DNA from: Globodera rostochiensis
Lineage: Eukaryota > Nematoda > Chromadorea > Rhabditida > Heteroderidae
Assembly (NCBI GenBank): GCA_018350325.1
Contig: JAEVLN010000034.1
Span: forward strand, 1-64,000
Length of the DNA: 64,000 bases
Direction: 5' to 3'
Below, in pieces: positions 32,115-43,738 of the stretch. A program made the position numbers and the translations under genes. A model generated the notes under the pieces. The model saw only the letters and a list, made by a program, of their open reading frames with translations. It searched no databases and was not told where the DNA came from. Position 1 is the stretch's first letter. The number at the start of each line of letters is the position of its first letter.

Positions 32115-35100
32115 TTATCCATTATTCGGCTTCTTCCTTTTGTCGACGACTGCGCCGCCCGCCCTTTTGGCAAGCAATCTGAAACCCAAAAACATTAAAA
32201 TAACCGATCAACACAAAAAGGGCTACCAGCCCAGGGGCTGTCTATGTATCGATCCTATCGTAATTTGGAGCCATATCGTATCTTTTTTTGAAAAATTGCC
32301 CACCCAAAAAAATATGGCCATGGTGGTGGAACATGAATTAATTCCCGAGAGGCAAAATCGAGAATAACGAATGGAAAAAGCGCATAAAAGCCAACACACA
32401 AAACTCACTGTTGTCTCTTTAGCAGTGCCGGAATGTGTTCTTCGATGGCGAACATCATTTTGTCACGATGCGCAGAGTCCGCGCCGTCCACCATTCTGAC
32501 CACGACGTCGTTGGCGAACTGTTGCTTCATCATTTGCAACAAAGGCGTCTTCCCAGTGCCGTCGCTGAACAGAAAAAGCAAAACATTTAGTTTTTGGGGT
32601 TCCCGGAAAAAACTCACTCCGCACAAAGTTGGTCGATCAGCGCATTTTTCTGCTCCGTCGTCCCAAAAATCAAACACTTTTCGATTATGCTGCAAATGCT
32701 TTTGTAATGCGTCTTCAGAATGTCCCCCTGCAGAGTGCGCACAATGCGCTCCCGGTCTTCGGGCAGTCCATGTTCAATCACACGTTCGATCACGAAGCTT
32801 CCATACTGATCAGTGACCAAAGTGGGCACATTGTCAAGCAGTTGTTCCAACACGGGACGCTTTTGCTGCTCCGTGCAGTGTTCAAGCATACGTTGAATCA
32901 CCCGATAGCCGCATTCATGAAGGGACAGCGAGGCAACCTGTTGGGATGCGAAGGGGCGAAGGATGCTTTCGAGACTTATAAAATTAAGAAATGTTATAAA
33001 ATAGTTTTTTTAAACAAACAAACAAAATCTGATAAAAATGTACCGAATCCGACGGACTGGACAGTATGGCATCAACGACAAATTGAAGCCGTTCTGGTTC
33101 GACGAGTTCAAATATCTGCAGAATCTTTAACAGTTACCAATAAAGCTAACTCCAGACCCGGGAGCACCGGTTAAGACTCAAACAACACATTTATATAATT
33201 GTTGTATATTGTTGAGATTCACCGTGTCCATGACGTGGCTTCCATACTGATCTTTGATGCATCTGATCACACACGAACGAGGCGTCAGTTCTTCGATTAT
33301 CTTAAAACAAATTTATTAAATTATCCCCTTAAAAATTAATAATTAAATAAAATTTTGCCTCAATTTGTGACGCTTTGTCCACCGATTTCAACGCCGTTTG
33401 GATCACAGGACCGCCGTATATTTGCAGGGCCAATTCCAACACGTGGCCACGCAATGCGTCCACAAGTTGAGCCTTCTGATCGTCCGTGCCGCATTCGAAA
33501 AATTTCTGAATTTTTTCATTTTAATTAGGTAATTCCCCTTTTGTTCTTAGTCGGGATTAGAGGACTGGAATTCCGGTTAACATACACCCTTAAATATCAA
33601 ATCGTTACCCTTTTCGGAAGTTTTTTCTTTACAGCTTCTTTCAAAACTAACCAAATCAAAAGTTTAACTTTTCTCGTTGATAGCTTCTACTAATAAGCTT
33701 TCGAATGAAATAAGTCTGTTAGATTTGAAAGAAGTTATAACAAAAAAACTTCCGAAAAGGGGAACGAGTTGGCACCCGCCTCCTTAAAACTGGACCTATT
33801 AACGGTACGAAATTTCGGTAAATTAACGCTCAATTTATCGAATCCGTGCCAAACATTAATAAATATTCAGAGGACCCGAATAACATGAGTGCCAAATTCG
33901 TCAGCCATCAACTGTCGAGCATTTTGAAGTGTCTTCGGCCCTCTGAGAAAAATAAAATTTATATTATTTAATTTAAATTCTCTTCAATTTTACACAATTT
34001 TCAAAAATGATTATCGAAAAAAAGGGTTTTTTGTAACGTCTGAAAGACCGCGAACCGTTCAACAATTATGTCCCCAAAAACTGATGGCCCTTACACATTT
34101 ACCGTAGATTATTTTTCAACCTCCTCCGAGGGGGCGGGATTATTAAAGGGTGTGGGATTATTAGAAGGGGCGGGATTACAAGAGTGTTTACGGTAATCCA
34201 AAAAGCAACTGACCCCACACAAACGTTGTCGAACAGCGCCTTTTTCTGATCCGCCGTCCCGCAGACAAAACACTTCAAGATGACGAGGCAGCCGAATTTG
34301 TCCTGTGAATATTTCATAATGTCCCCCTGCAGACTGCGCACAATGCGCTCCCGGTCTTCGGGCAGTCCATGTTCAATCACATGTTCGATCACGAAGGTGC
34401 CATACTTATCAGTGACCAAAGTGGGCACATTCTCTTGCAAACTGCGCACAATACGCGCCCGGTCTTCGGGCAGTCCATGTTCGATCAGATGTTGGATCAC
34501 GTGGTTGCCATATTGATCTGTGGTTGAGCCTTTTCCGTCGGATTGGCACGCTCCAACTTTTGCTCGATGAACCTGGCGAAATGTTAACGGCAAATTCTAA
34601 TTAAATCAACAATAAGCTTTCTTTGTTTATGCTAAAATTGTACGATTTGATAATAAAGCTTAAGAGAGCTTTTGAATTAATAGTTTTCTTGGAGAGTGAG
34701 GAATTTGCTGAAAAAGTTTTTTTGTTTATGCGAAATGCACTTGTCTAAGTTGAAGAAAGTTACAACCCATGAATGGCGTCAGCCCGAGCTGTTCAAATCG
34801 TTCACCCCAGCAATTCTCACCTTGAACCGAGCGGGTCCTGCGCGAACGCCACGGCGTCTTTGCCCAAATCGGTGAGTTGAAGGTTGGCTGCACGTTTGTT
34901 ACGGTACGCGTCCAACAGCTTGGAACGGTTGCTGGGGCGGTCTGAAATTGCAAAAAACTCCAGAAATAAAATTTGGAATATTTTCTGAGAATTAATTTTT
35001 TTGGGGGCTCAAAATGTCCAAAATTTACTCGACGAAGACGACGAGGACGCCATGCAAGCGCCGCATGAAAGAACGGCTGCCGGGCACACATTTTTGTTGC

Positions 35101-36540
35101 AATGATGCAAAAACACCACCCGAACAGTTTGAATTTGTTGAACCTAACAAAATTTTGGCATTAAAATATTTGCATCCGAATGAAATTTTACGAAAGGTTA
35201 AGCCTAAAAGTGCTTTTTTCTAAAAGGAAGGATTCAAATAAATTGCAATTCCGATTAATCCATCGCTTTTTAAAAAATGCGAACCCCTCCAACTCCTCGA
35301 GCATTTTCATGTGCGTTTTTCCTAATGGTGTGCAAAAAAAAAGCGAAAAATTTGGCAATAGTTCAAATGGTGAACGATTTTTTGAAAAAAAAACTAAAAA
35401 TTTCCCGGCCAATAAAAAGATTAGAATCTGAATTTCCCCGAGCCCGGTTTTGCGAATGTCGAACCTCCGAATTCGAACATTTTTTGAATTTCAAATACAA
35501 CCTTTTTTTGGGTTGGCCAATTTTTATATTTTATTGCACATTTCTACTAAATTGTTTTTTTAGCATTATTTACAAAACGTTTTCGCGTGCATTCTTTTGA
35601 AAATTTTAAGCTTTTTGGTTTATGAACATAAATTATTTTTCGTTTGTGAAAGTCTAAAGAGTTCGGAATTCGGAATTCCCAGGATTCGTGTTACCGTTTA
35701 ACTATTTGTAAAAGGCATTTTAATGATAAAATTAAAACAAAAAATTTTTGGAAAAAGACTAAAAGTGGGGATACAAACCTAATTAATACTTTTTTTGGTA
35801 ATACTGAAGATGGTGCCCCCTGTTTATTTAAAGTCGACAAAAAAGTGTTTTCTAGGGCATTTAATGGGCGTAGAATCCAAATCCGACCTCCGATTCGACC
35901 TATTTCGAACCCCGAACCCGAATTCGAAACGTCTCAAAATCATTCAAATGAATAATTCGACCATTATTTGCCTTTTCGATGTTTTTTTGTGCTTTTTGAA
36001 TGATTTTGTTGAAATTTGATTTTCGAGAAAATGTTCGAATTCGGATCCGGGGTTCGAAATTGGTCAAAATGGAGGTCAGATTCGGATTCTACACCTCCGA
36101 ATACCACTAGGAACGCCTATTTAGCGATTTTGAACACAAAAAATATTTTATTTCTTCAAAAATGGGGGGCACCATCTTCAGTATTACCCTTTTTTTTTGT
36201 TGTTACTTTGGTAATAGTTAGGAGTGCCCACGAAAATTTCCAAGTCACACCGGACCTAAATTAAAAAAATTTTTGGAAAATTCAAAATTTTTCAAAAATC
36301 AAATTTGGCCTTAAAATCATTCAAAAAGCACAAAATTACATCGAAAAGGCAAGTAATGGTAGAAATTCATTCTTTTTGGATGAAAAATTTATCGAAAAAC
36401 GAAATAAATGTTGAAATGTTTTTACGCTTTTTCATAATGTCTCCCGCGGAATCCAACCCCAAAAATAACAAAAAACAATAGCAAACCTTGCAAATGATGT
36501 GCTGGCCGTTCAGAAAATTGCGAATGAATCGATTGATCAT
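32115..36540 (-). pseudogene. PUF-5: Pumilio gene with fused, frameshifted exon
   Basis: Minus-strand exons: 36540-36487 (MINRF start), 35143-35029, 34941-34821, 34572-34214 (fused), 33942-33876, 33505-33359, 33300-33223, 33115-33044, 32937-32618, 32564-32409, 32178-32115. The exon 34572-34214 joins the start of one PUF exon (RFIEQKLERANPTEKAQ) directly to the middle of the next (DQYGNHVIQHLIEHGLPEDR), skipping the intron and about two repeats. The join shifts the frame by one, so reading from the normal start meets a stop soon after (NMATT then stop). The donor after this exon is also changed, from GTGAGT to GTCAGT. Everything downstream is intact and in phase, so the lesion is recent. Translation from an internal ATG could still give a C-terminal PUF protein. 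Confidence 0.75.
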
Positions 36541-38633
36541 TTTAAGCGATTGCGTTAATTTCTAAATGCTAAAAAAAGCGCAAATTGAAAACATTTTGAA
36601 TAAATGAAACAAAAAGGGGGCAACTTAAACATTGTACATTCACTATAACGGGAGCGCGGAATGGACTAAAATAACGTCAAAAATGGACTAAAAACTAGAG
36701 ACCGACCTGGACCTTGGTACAGGCCCGGCTTTTTTTTCCTGGATTTTTGTTCAGGGTCCGGTTTCCAGGCATAAAAAACCGTACCCTAACTAGTAATGAT
36801 GGTGTTTCTGAGGCAACAAACAGCAGAAATTTTGGTGGATTTTACCCGCAAATTTTAAATTTTGTTTTAGTGATAGATCGCCAAATTTCTAATTTATTTT
36901 GGATTTTGATTAGAGCCCGGTAAAAAAAAATTTCCGGGAACGGGAACGGGGTTTTCAAAAAGAACGGGACGGGAATCCCGAACGGGAATCCCGTCTTTTT
37001 CCCGTTCCCGTAGAAATCCCGTTCAATTTTTAACGGGAATCCCGCGGGAACGGGAAAATTTTGAAAATTTTTAAACTAAGAATTTTTCGAAATTTTTTTT
37101 GGCGGGCACTTTGAGATAAATTTCTGATATACAATTGGAGGGTCCGACAACGCCGATAGGCGCCGTCGGAAAATTTTTAAAACATTTTTGTTAAGAAAAT
37201 TGCTCAAAATTTTCGAATTTTTTCCGATTTGCGAATTTTTCAAAATTCAAATTTTTGAGAATTTCTTTTCTCGAGGTGGAGGGGGGGGGGGGGAGGGTCG
37301 GCGGTGCCGATAGGCGCCGCCGAGAAAATTTTGCATTTTTTGCTCAATTTGATAAGAGATTTGCTACCAAAATCTTAAAAATACGGTAGTTTTTTTAAGC
37401 TTTTGAAATCTTAATTGATTCAGAAAATCAGAAACCAACAGAATATGGCACATTTTGGGTGGGTTCGGCGGTGCCGATAGGCGCCGCCGTTAAAAAATTT
37501 TGAAATTTAAGCATTTTTGTGATGAAAATTGGTACAAAATTGTTAAATTTTTGAAAACATTTCGCCAAGAAAAATAAACGGGAACGGGAAAAATACTGAA
37601 ATAAAATTTCCGGGAACGGGAACGGGGTTTTCAAAAAGAACGGGACGGGAATCCCGAACGGGAATCCCGTCTTTTTCCCGTTCCCGTAAAAAATCCCGCC
37701 CGGCGAAAAAGACGGGAACGGGACCGGGATTCCCGTACTTTTCCCGCGGGAATCCCGTTCCCGCCGGGCTCTAATTTTGATAGCAAAAAATAAGATTAGC
37801 TAAAACCCATTTTCGAAAAATTGTTCGAATTCGGGTCCGTGCTTCGGAATTGATCCTAATGGATGCCGGATTTGGAATCTACGACCCCGAAAACCCCTAA
37901 AAACACCTTTTTAACGACGTTGAACAAAAAAAAATTTCTAAAAAAATACATGTTGAAATCATAGATTAGATAAGTCTTATATAAATCTGATGTCATATTC
38001 GCGCTCAGCGCCCTCGATAACCCCCGAGAGCTTCTCAGAATTCTGCCAAACCCTCTTAAACCCCTTTTTTTGTGGGACCAATGTTCTGCAGTATTACCAA
38101 ATGTTTTGCAAATCGAATTTTCAAAATGTCGGTCTCTACTAAAAAACCCCCCAAAATATGGACCAAAACCCCCAAAAAGCGCCAAAATATGGACCAAAAA
38201 ACAGGGTCGCATTTTTCCTCAAAATTATTAAAAAGGATCGAATAACAAAGTAACGATCTAATACATGCTTTTTGAACAATTTGAGACCAAATTTAAAATC
38301 CGAATCTAATTTTCATCCGACCAATTTCGACCCGTACCCGAATTCCACAACTTTTTATCGACTTTAAAAACTGTTTTTTTTTTTTGAAAAATGGGGGGGG
38401 GGCAGTGTCTGTCTACGTCGTGATTTTATTGGTCGTTAGTTTGAAAAATAGTGTAAATTTTGACGTTTCGCCTAATTTTGACTGCTGCTGGTGTTGACCC
38501 ATAGTGCAAATGTTTCATTCATTGTCTCTTCGTTTTTAATTACTTTGTTTAAGTTGCCCAATTTGTTTCATTTTAGTAAAATGTTTTCAATTTGTGTTTT
38601 TTTAGCATTTAGAAATTAACGCATTCGCTTAAA
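36541..38633. promoter_or_regulatory. Putative PUF-5/PUF-6 bidirectional promoter, transposon-split
   Basis: Region between divergent MINRF first exons. It equals the PUF-1/PUF-2 intergenic region but is about 1 kb longer because of the hAT-like element at 36,911-37,773 and a fragment of the foldback family at 37.83-38.10 kb. Promoter function is inferred from layout only. Confidence 0.35.
36911..37773. mobile_element. hAT-like element, 863 bp, TAGAGCCCGG ends
   Basis: Second near-identical copy of the 29,626-30,487 element, in inverted orientation. It lies between perfect octamers ATTTTGAT (36903-36910, 37774-37781). The paralogous promoter near 16225 reads TTGGATTTTGATAGCAAA without the insert. 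There is no transposase, so movement must have been in trans. Confidence 0.93.
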
Positions 38634-40619
38634 ATGATCAATCGATTCATTCGCAATTTTCTGAACGGCCAGCACATCATTTGCAAGGTTTGCAAATTTT
38701 TTTTTTTTTGTTATTATTGGGGTTGGATTCCGCGGGAGACATTATGAAAAAGCGTAAAAACATTTTCACATTTTGTTTTAGAGAAATTGTCGCGAAAAAC
38801 GACTTCCAAAAGCTTTTTTTTGTTTTAAATTTTAATTTTTGGACTTTTTTCTTAAACAAATTGTCATCAAAAATCGCTTCCGCTCCGAAGCCCCTAAGCG
38901 TCCCGTGTTGGAACAACTGCACGCCAATGTTCTCAATTTGGTCACGGATCAGTATGGCAGCTTCGTGATTGAACATGTGATTGAACATGGACTGCCCGAA
39001 GACTGGGAGCGCATTGTGCGATGTCTGCACGAGAATGTGCCCACTTTAGTCACTGATCAGTATGGCAGCTACGTGATTGAACATGTGATTGAACATGGAC
39101 GTCTCGAAGACCGCGAGCGCATTGTGCGATGTCTGCACGAGAATGTGGGTCACGGATCAGATGGTTAGGGGCGATGTTTTTTACGCCTCTTTACATCGTT
39201 TTTTGGAAAAACTACGCAAAATTCGTCGAAAACTTCTTTCCCTTAAAAGGTCACCTCCCTGTCCGTCCATAAATACGGTAGTCGGGTGATCCGAAGTGTG
39301 CTTGAACACTGCACGGAGCAGCAAAAGCGATCCGTGCTGGAACAACTGCGTGACATTGTGCCCACTTTAGTCACGGATAAGTATGGCAACTACGTGATCC
39401 AACATGTGATTGTGCATGGACTGCCCGAAGACTGGGAGCGCATTGTGCGATGTCTGCACGAGAATGTGCCCACTTTAGTCACTGATCAGTATGGCAGCTA
39501 CGTGATTGAACATGTGATTGAACATGGACGTCTCGAAGACCGGGAGCGCATTGTGCGCACTCTGCAGGGGGACATTCTGAAGACGCATTACAAAAGCATT
39601 TGCAGCATAATCGAAAAGTGTTTGACTTTTGGGACGACGGAGCAGAAAAATGCGCTGATCGACCAACTTTGTGCGGAGTGAGTTTTTTCCGGGAACCCCA
39701 AAAACTAAATGTTTTGCTTTTTCTGTTCAGCGACGGCACTGGGAAGACGCCTTTGTTGCAAATGATGAAGCAACAGTTCGCCAACGACGTCGTGGTCAGA
39801 ATGGTGGACGGCGCGGACTCTGCGCATCGTGACAAAATGATGTTCGCCATCGAAGAACACATTCCGGCACTGCTAAAGAGACAACAGTGAGTTTTGTGTT
39901 GGCTCAAATATGAGGTTTTAAAGGGTGCTGATCCTGAATCTGACAATATTTTTAAGATCCGACCACTAAGACTTAGAAAAGCTATGATTTTTGATTTTTT
40001 TTTTCATCATTAATCACCCAAAACTGCTTTTATAGAGTTTGTTAGGCTTAGGCCTAAGCCATGCTCGCTTGGTCTTCGTTAGGCTTCGGCTTAGGCCTAA
40101 TGAACCCCAAGCGAGGGTGGCTTAGGCCTAAGCCTAACGAACTTTTTGGTCAGCGCTCCCTTTGTTGACCTTTTTTGAAAATAAAAATCAAAAATCATAT
40201 CTTTGATGGTGTCGGATCTTAAAAATATTGTCAGATTCGTGATCAGCACCCTTTAAACCCTTATATATGATGTTTTCAACGCCCTTTTATTGACCTTTTT
40301 AAAATTTTGAGGTGTAGGCCCAAAACCAAAAAGTACCTAACTTTTAATAAATTGCTCCAAAGTAAAAAAGGGGCCTAAATCCATTTAAATTTAACTCGAG
40401 GCTGGCTTAATAGAAAAATGTGAAGTTTTAGGGCAGGCTCAAATAGAGACTTTCTGATCATATTTATTTTTTTTCATAATTTTTTACCTCATTATTTCTG
40501 GTAGCAATTGCATTTTTGTGTGTTGATCTGTTGACGATTTGAATATTTTTTTGAGTTTCAGATCGCTTAAGGAAAAGGACGGGCGGCGCAGTCGCCGACA
40601 AAAGGAAGAAGCCGAATAA
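38634..40619 (+). CDS. PUF-6: short rearranged Pumilio protein, in frame
   Basis: Proposed exons: 38634-38687, 38899-39144, 39250-39677, 39731-39886, 40562-40619; the phases agree and give 313 residues. The MINRF first exon is followed, after a deletion, by DNA that breaks into the middle of a PUM exon. A CCTAAG just before the break can serve as acceptor, giving RPVLEQLHANVLNLV in frame. Exon 2 can end at a GTGGGT donor. Repeats visible: GSFVIEH, GSYVIEH, GSRVIRS, GNYVIQH, GSYVIEH, then the two C-terminal ones, seven in all. The Ser...Glu pair in three repeats is the guanine-type code. The tail is frameshifted relative to the paralogues (RRSRRQKEEAE instead of DKRKKPNNG). It may be a neofunctional short PUF or a pseudogene that happens to stay open. 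Confidence 0.5.
39922..40252. mobile_element. Foldback MITE with TTAA target duplication, 331 bp
   Basis: Long inverted arms start AGGGTGCTGATC and end GATCAGCACCCT, and continue inward through GAATCTGACAATATTTTTAA and GATCCGAC. TTAA is present on both sides (39918-39921 and 40253-40256), as in piggyBac-type insertions. The centre is itself palindromic and made of GTTAGGCTTAGGCCTAAGCC blocks. It lies in the last PUF-6 intron. No transposase. Confidence 0.75.
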
Positions 40620-41368
40620 CGGATAATGACGTCCCTTTTATGATCAATTGGATTATTTATTTATTTATTTTTTGCTCTTAATTAAATTGCAGCGTTAAAA
40701 GTTTCAGAAAAATATGTACTTCGTACTCCATCAATTTAAATTTAAATTCTTACAATTCTCCGATTTGCTCAAAAAATTTGTTTTTTGTTATTGAATTTCA
40801 TTTTTAAAATTTATGCTAATTAGTATTTTTCTAATGTCGAATTACTTCGATAATTTCGAGGTTTTTCTTTCGTTTTGATTTCGATCTCTTAAATTGATTT
40901 TTCTTAAGGCAAAAATGCCCTCCTGAAAATTGACTTTTTCTAAACCATTAATCTTTTTTTGTTGATAAAATTGCTTATTAATATTTGGTGTGCAACTGCG
41001 AATCGTAAAATTGATTTATTATTAAATTTGAATAAAAAAATTTGTGTTGAATTTTACATTAAAAATGGAAATTTTTAGCCTATTTGAGGGACTAGAGGGT
41101 TTTAGCTTGCTAATTGTACTTTTTTTTAAGAACATGTACTGTTTTCAGTTCGTTGTACTTTTTTTGTACTGATTTATTATTTCAAAAATATATTCCTCTT
41201 TGTGCTGCTCCAACTTCAATTGCATCGTAAAAATTTCAGTTTTTTTGTTTGTTGAGAATTCTGTTTTACTTTTAATTTCCTCCACAATTAGCCGATTTCT
41301 CTGTTTGGCGTGGCCGTTTTGCCGCCATCAGTCACAACCAAATTGACAAGCTAACCGAAGCCATAAAA
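40620..41368. other. Non-coding DNA downstream of PUF-6
   Basis: AT-rich DNA; its first 120 bases match the 3' flank of PUF-2. No exon, tandem array or RNA gene is evident. Confidence 0.45.
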
Positions 41369-42551
41369 TAGGGTTGTCACCCCGTCCCCGACCCCGCAAA
41401 TTTAGGCCATTGAACCCCATCCCCGACCCGGGGTCGGGGTTAGCATACACCCCTAAAGATGGCATCATTGAGTGACAAAATCCATTTTTTCCGAGGGGAT
41501 GACTGTGGTGGACGCGTACTTTTTGTCAAAAAATTTATTTCTTTTTTATAAAAAAAGTGATAAGGAATCGATGGTTAGGCGGTTTTTCTCTCGGAAAGTA
41601 TAATGTTCGTGTGGGTTCGAATCCGCTTGAGAGCGATACATTATTCACTTTTATTCCTTTAGTCTCGTCGCTCTTTCATTAAGGAAACATTTTTTAATAA
41701 TTTTCAAATATTTTAATTAAAATGCGCGCAAAAATAAGATTTTTTGAAAAATTCGCCCCACCTTCTGAATTTGCTGCAATTTTCTTAACAAAGATTGCCA
41801 ATTTTGGTTGCAAATCGCTCAACAAATTGAGTAAAAAATTCAAAATTTTTCTCGGCGGCGCCTATCGGCACCGCCGACCCACCCACCTTCCTGAGAAGTG
41901 AAGCAGAAATCTCAAAATCTTCCTGAACCAATTTTAGCCAAAATGTTAAAAAATTCTAAAAAATTTCCCGCCGGCGCTGAATGGACTTAGTTTAGTAAAT
42001 TTTCAAATATTTTTTAATTAAAATGCGTGCAAAAGATGAATTTTTGAATATTTTCTTAACCAAGATTGCCGATTTTTGTAATAATTTTGCTTTACCCCGG
42101 ACCTCTCCCACTCCTAAAAAGCTTTGAAAAAATTACCGCGTTTTTAAATTTTGGTTGCAAATCCCATAACACATTAGCCGAAAATTCAAAATTTTCTTGG
42201 CGGCGCCTATCGGCGGCACCACCGACCCCCCCCCCCCCCCCCCACTCAAAAGTGAAAACCGGAATTCCCGGACACTGTTTGGGATCCGGTTACATCATTG
42301 ATGCCCCTTCCCTTCTCTTCTATAAGAACAAAGTTAACAAATTATCGGCTCTAATGTCACAATAAATTTTGGAAATTATTCAAATTCAAACAAAAATTTG
42401 ACCTCTAAAATTTTGAAGAAAAATTTTAAAAAACCCCGCAACCCCAACCCCGACCCCGACCGATTTGGGTAACCCCGACCCAGACAGTCCAGCCCCCGAA
42501 AAACCCCGACCCCGCAATTCTCAACCCCGCGTGCGGGGTGAGACAACCCTA
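41369..42551. mobile_element. hAT-like element, 1,183 bp, TAGGGTTGTC ends
   Basis: Inverted ends start TAGGGTTGTCACCCCG and finish CGGGGTGAGACAACCCTA; octamers CCATAAAA flank both sides (41361-41368, 42552-42559). Subterminal DNA repeats CCCCGACCCCG. The interior carries a tRNA-like B-box (GGGTTCGAATCC near 41611) and two GGCGGCGCCTATCGGC palindromes next to a long C run. No transposase frame. Confidence 0.88.
41565..41640 (+). repeat. tRNA-like sequence inside the 1.18-kb element
   Basis: GATGGTTAGGCGG followed about 35 bases later by GTGGGTTCGAATCCGC gives a tRNA-like A and B box pair. The acceptor arms do not pair convincingly, so it is probably a pseudogene or SINE head. Confidence 0.3.
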
Positions 42552-42624
42552 CCATAAAATCGTTTTTTTCTTTTTCGAAAAATTGACATCACAGCGCCTC
42601 GGGCGTTAACGTTAGGGAAAAATT

Positions 42625-43534
42625 CAGGGGTGCTCACGGTTACCAATTTTCATAACCGTAACCGCCCGTCCTCAAACACTCGTAACCGTTAACCGCCCGT
42701 CCTCAAAATCTCATAACCGTTAACCGCCCGCGGTTAACCGCATTATTGAAAAATCAATAAAGTTTTCCAAATTTCGAAAAATTGATTTTTCGAAACTAAT
42801 TTTTCCGATCGTGATGTGGCGCGTCTTTCTAAAATTAAATCAAAATTGATGTGTATTGAACTTAACAAGTGATTTTTATCAGATTTTGTCAATGAATAAA
42901 ATTTTTAAATTTCTTCTAACACTTTCATGATTAAAATCTAACAAAGCGCGACCGATCAGAGTAATTTTTTTCTGTTTTTTGCGCATTAGTTTCCTAAAAT
43001 ATTTTTAAGAAAGGAGGTGAGGGTTCGGGGTGCCGATAGGCGCCGCCGAGAGAAAAAAAATCGAATATTTAACGCCTTATGCTGAGAAAAATCGTCCGAA
43101 TTTTAGGTAATTGAGTTCTAAAATGCACTAATTATTTATGTAAATACTTAGAATTTTACTTTTTATAGCTAAAATTTTTGCAAAAAATTGAAAGAATACT
43201 AAAAGGGAGGGATATTAAAATATAAATAAAAAATAAAGTGATTACAGCGGAAGGGGCTTGAACCTAGACCAAAAATGTCAATCCAAGAGTTTCACCACTG
43301 AGCCACTGGATAAATATAAGGGTTTGGTGAAATGTGGAAAAGAAATTATAAAGGCAAATTGTCTCAATCCTTAGCAATCAAAAAAACAACGGATGCGACG
43401 GTTAACCGCGGTTTTAGTGGTCATAACCTTAACCGCCCGTAACCGCGACCTTTTAAAATTCCATAACCGTTAACCGCGGTTATCCGCGGGTAACCGCGGT
43501 TAGCCGCGGTTACGGGTAACCGTGAGCACGCCTG
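42625..43534. mobile_element. hAT-like element, 910 bp, CAGGGGTGCTCACGGTTA ends
   Basis: Ends CAGGGGTGCTCACGGTTA and TAACCGTGAGCACGCCTG are inverted repeats with one mismatch; octamers GAAAAATT flank it (42617-42624, 43535-43542). It shares its interior with the 22,412-23,110 element but keeps a longer 3' arm of CGCGGTTA repeats. A minus-strand tRNA-like box (TGGCTCAGTGG, then GGTTCAAGCCC) lies at 43243-43312. Confidence 0.88.
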
Positions 43535-43738
43535 GAAAAATTCTAAAGTTTAGAGACCTGCTGAATGTGTAAACCATCTCAAAATGTTGAATTCGTTTTT
43601 GAAGACAAAAGCCCACGTCATTATTATTATAACGTATAACAAATATAAAATCAAGAAAAAATCGCCATAAAATCGTCTGCCCCCCCACAAAAATATTAAA
43701 AAAGGGTAAATATCGTTCATACGGTCCAGAATCAAAAT

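Larger units (their letters stand above)
26553..34290. repeat. Segmental duplicate B, copy 2
   Basis: Tandem direct copy of 19.4-26.43 kb, carrying PUF-4 and most of PUF-5. It has gained the 191-bp and 862-bp hAT-like elements and lost parts of the 699-bp element and of the 14-bp minisatellite relative to copy 1. Confidence 0.85.
34750..38893. repeat. Segmental duplicate A, copy 2
   Basis: Direct copy of the 14.03-17.17 kb promoter block, placing PUF-5 and PUF-6 head to head as PUF-1 and PUF-2 are. It differs by the 863-bp transposon at 36.9 kb, by adjacent foldback-derived DNA at 37.8-38.1 kb, and by small indels. It ends where PUF-6 exon 2 begins abruptly near 38895. Confidence 0.8.
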
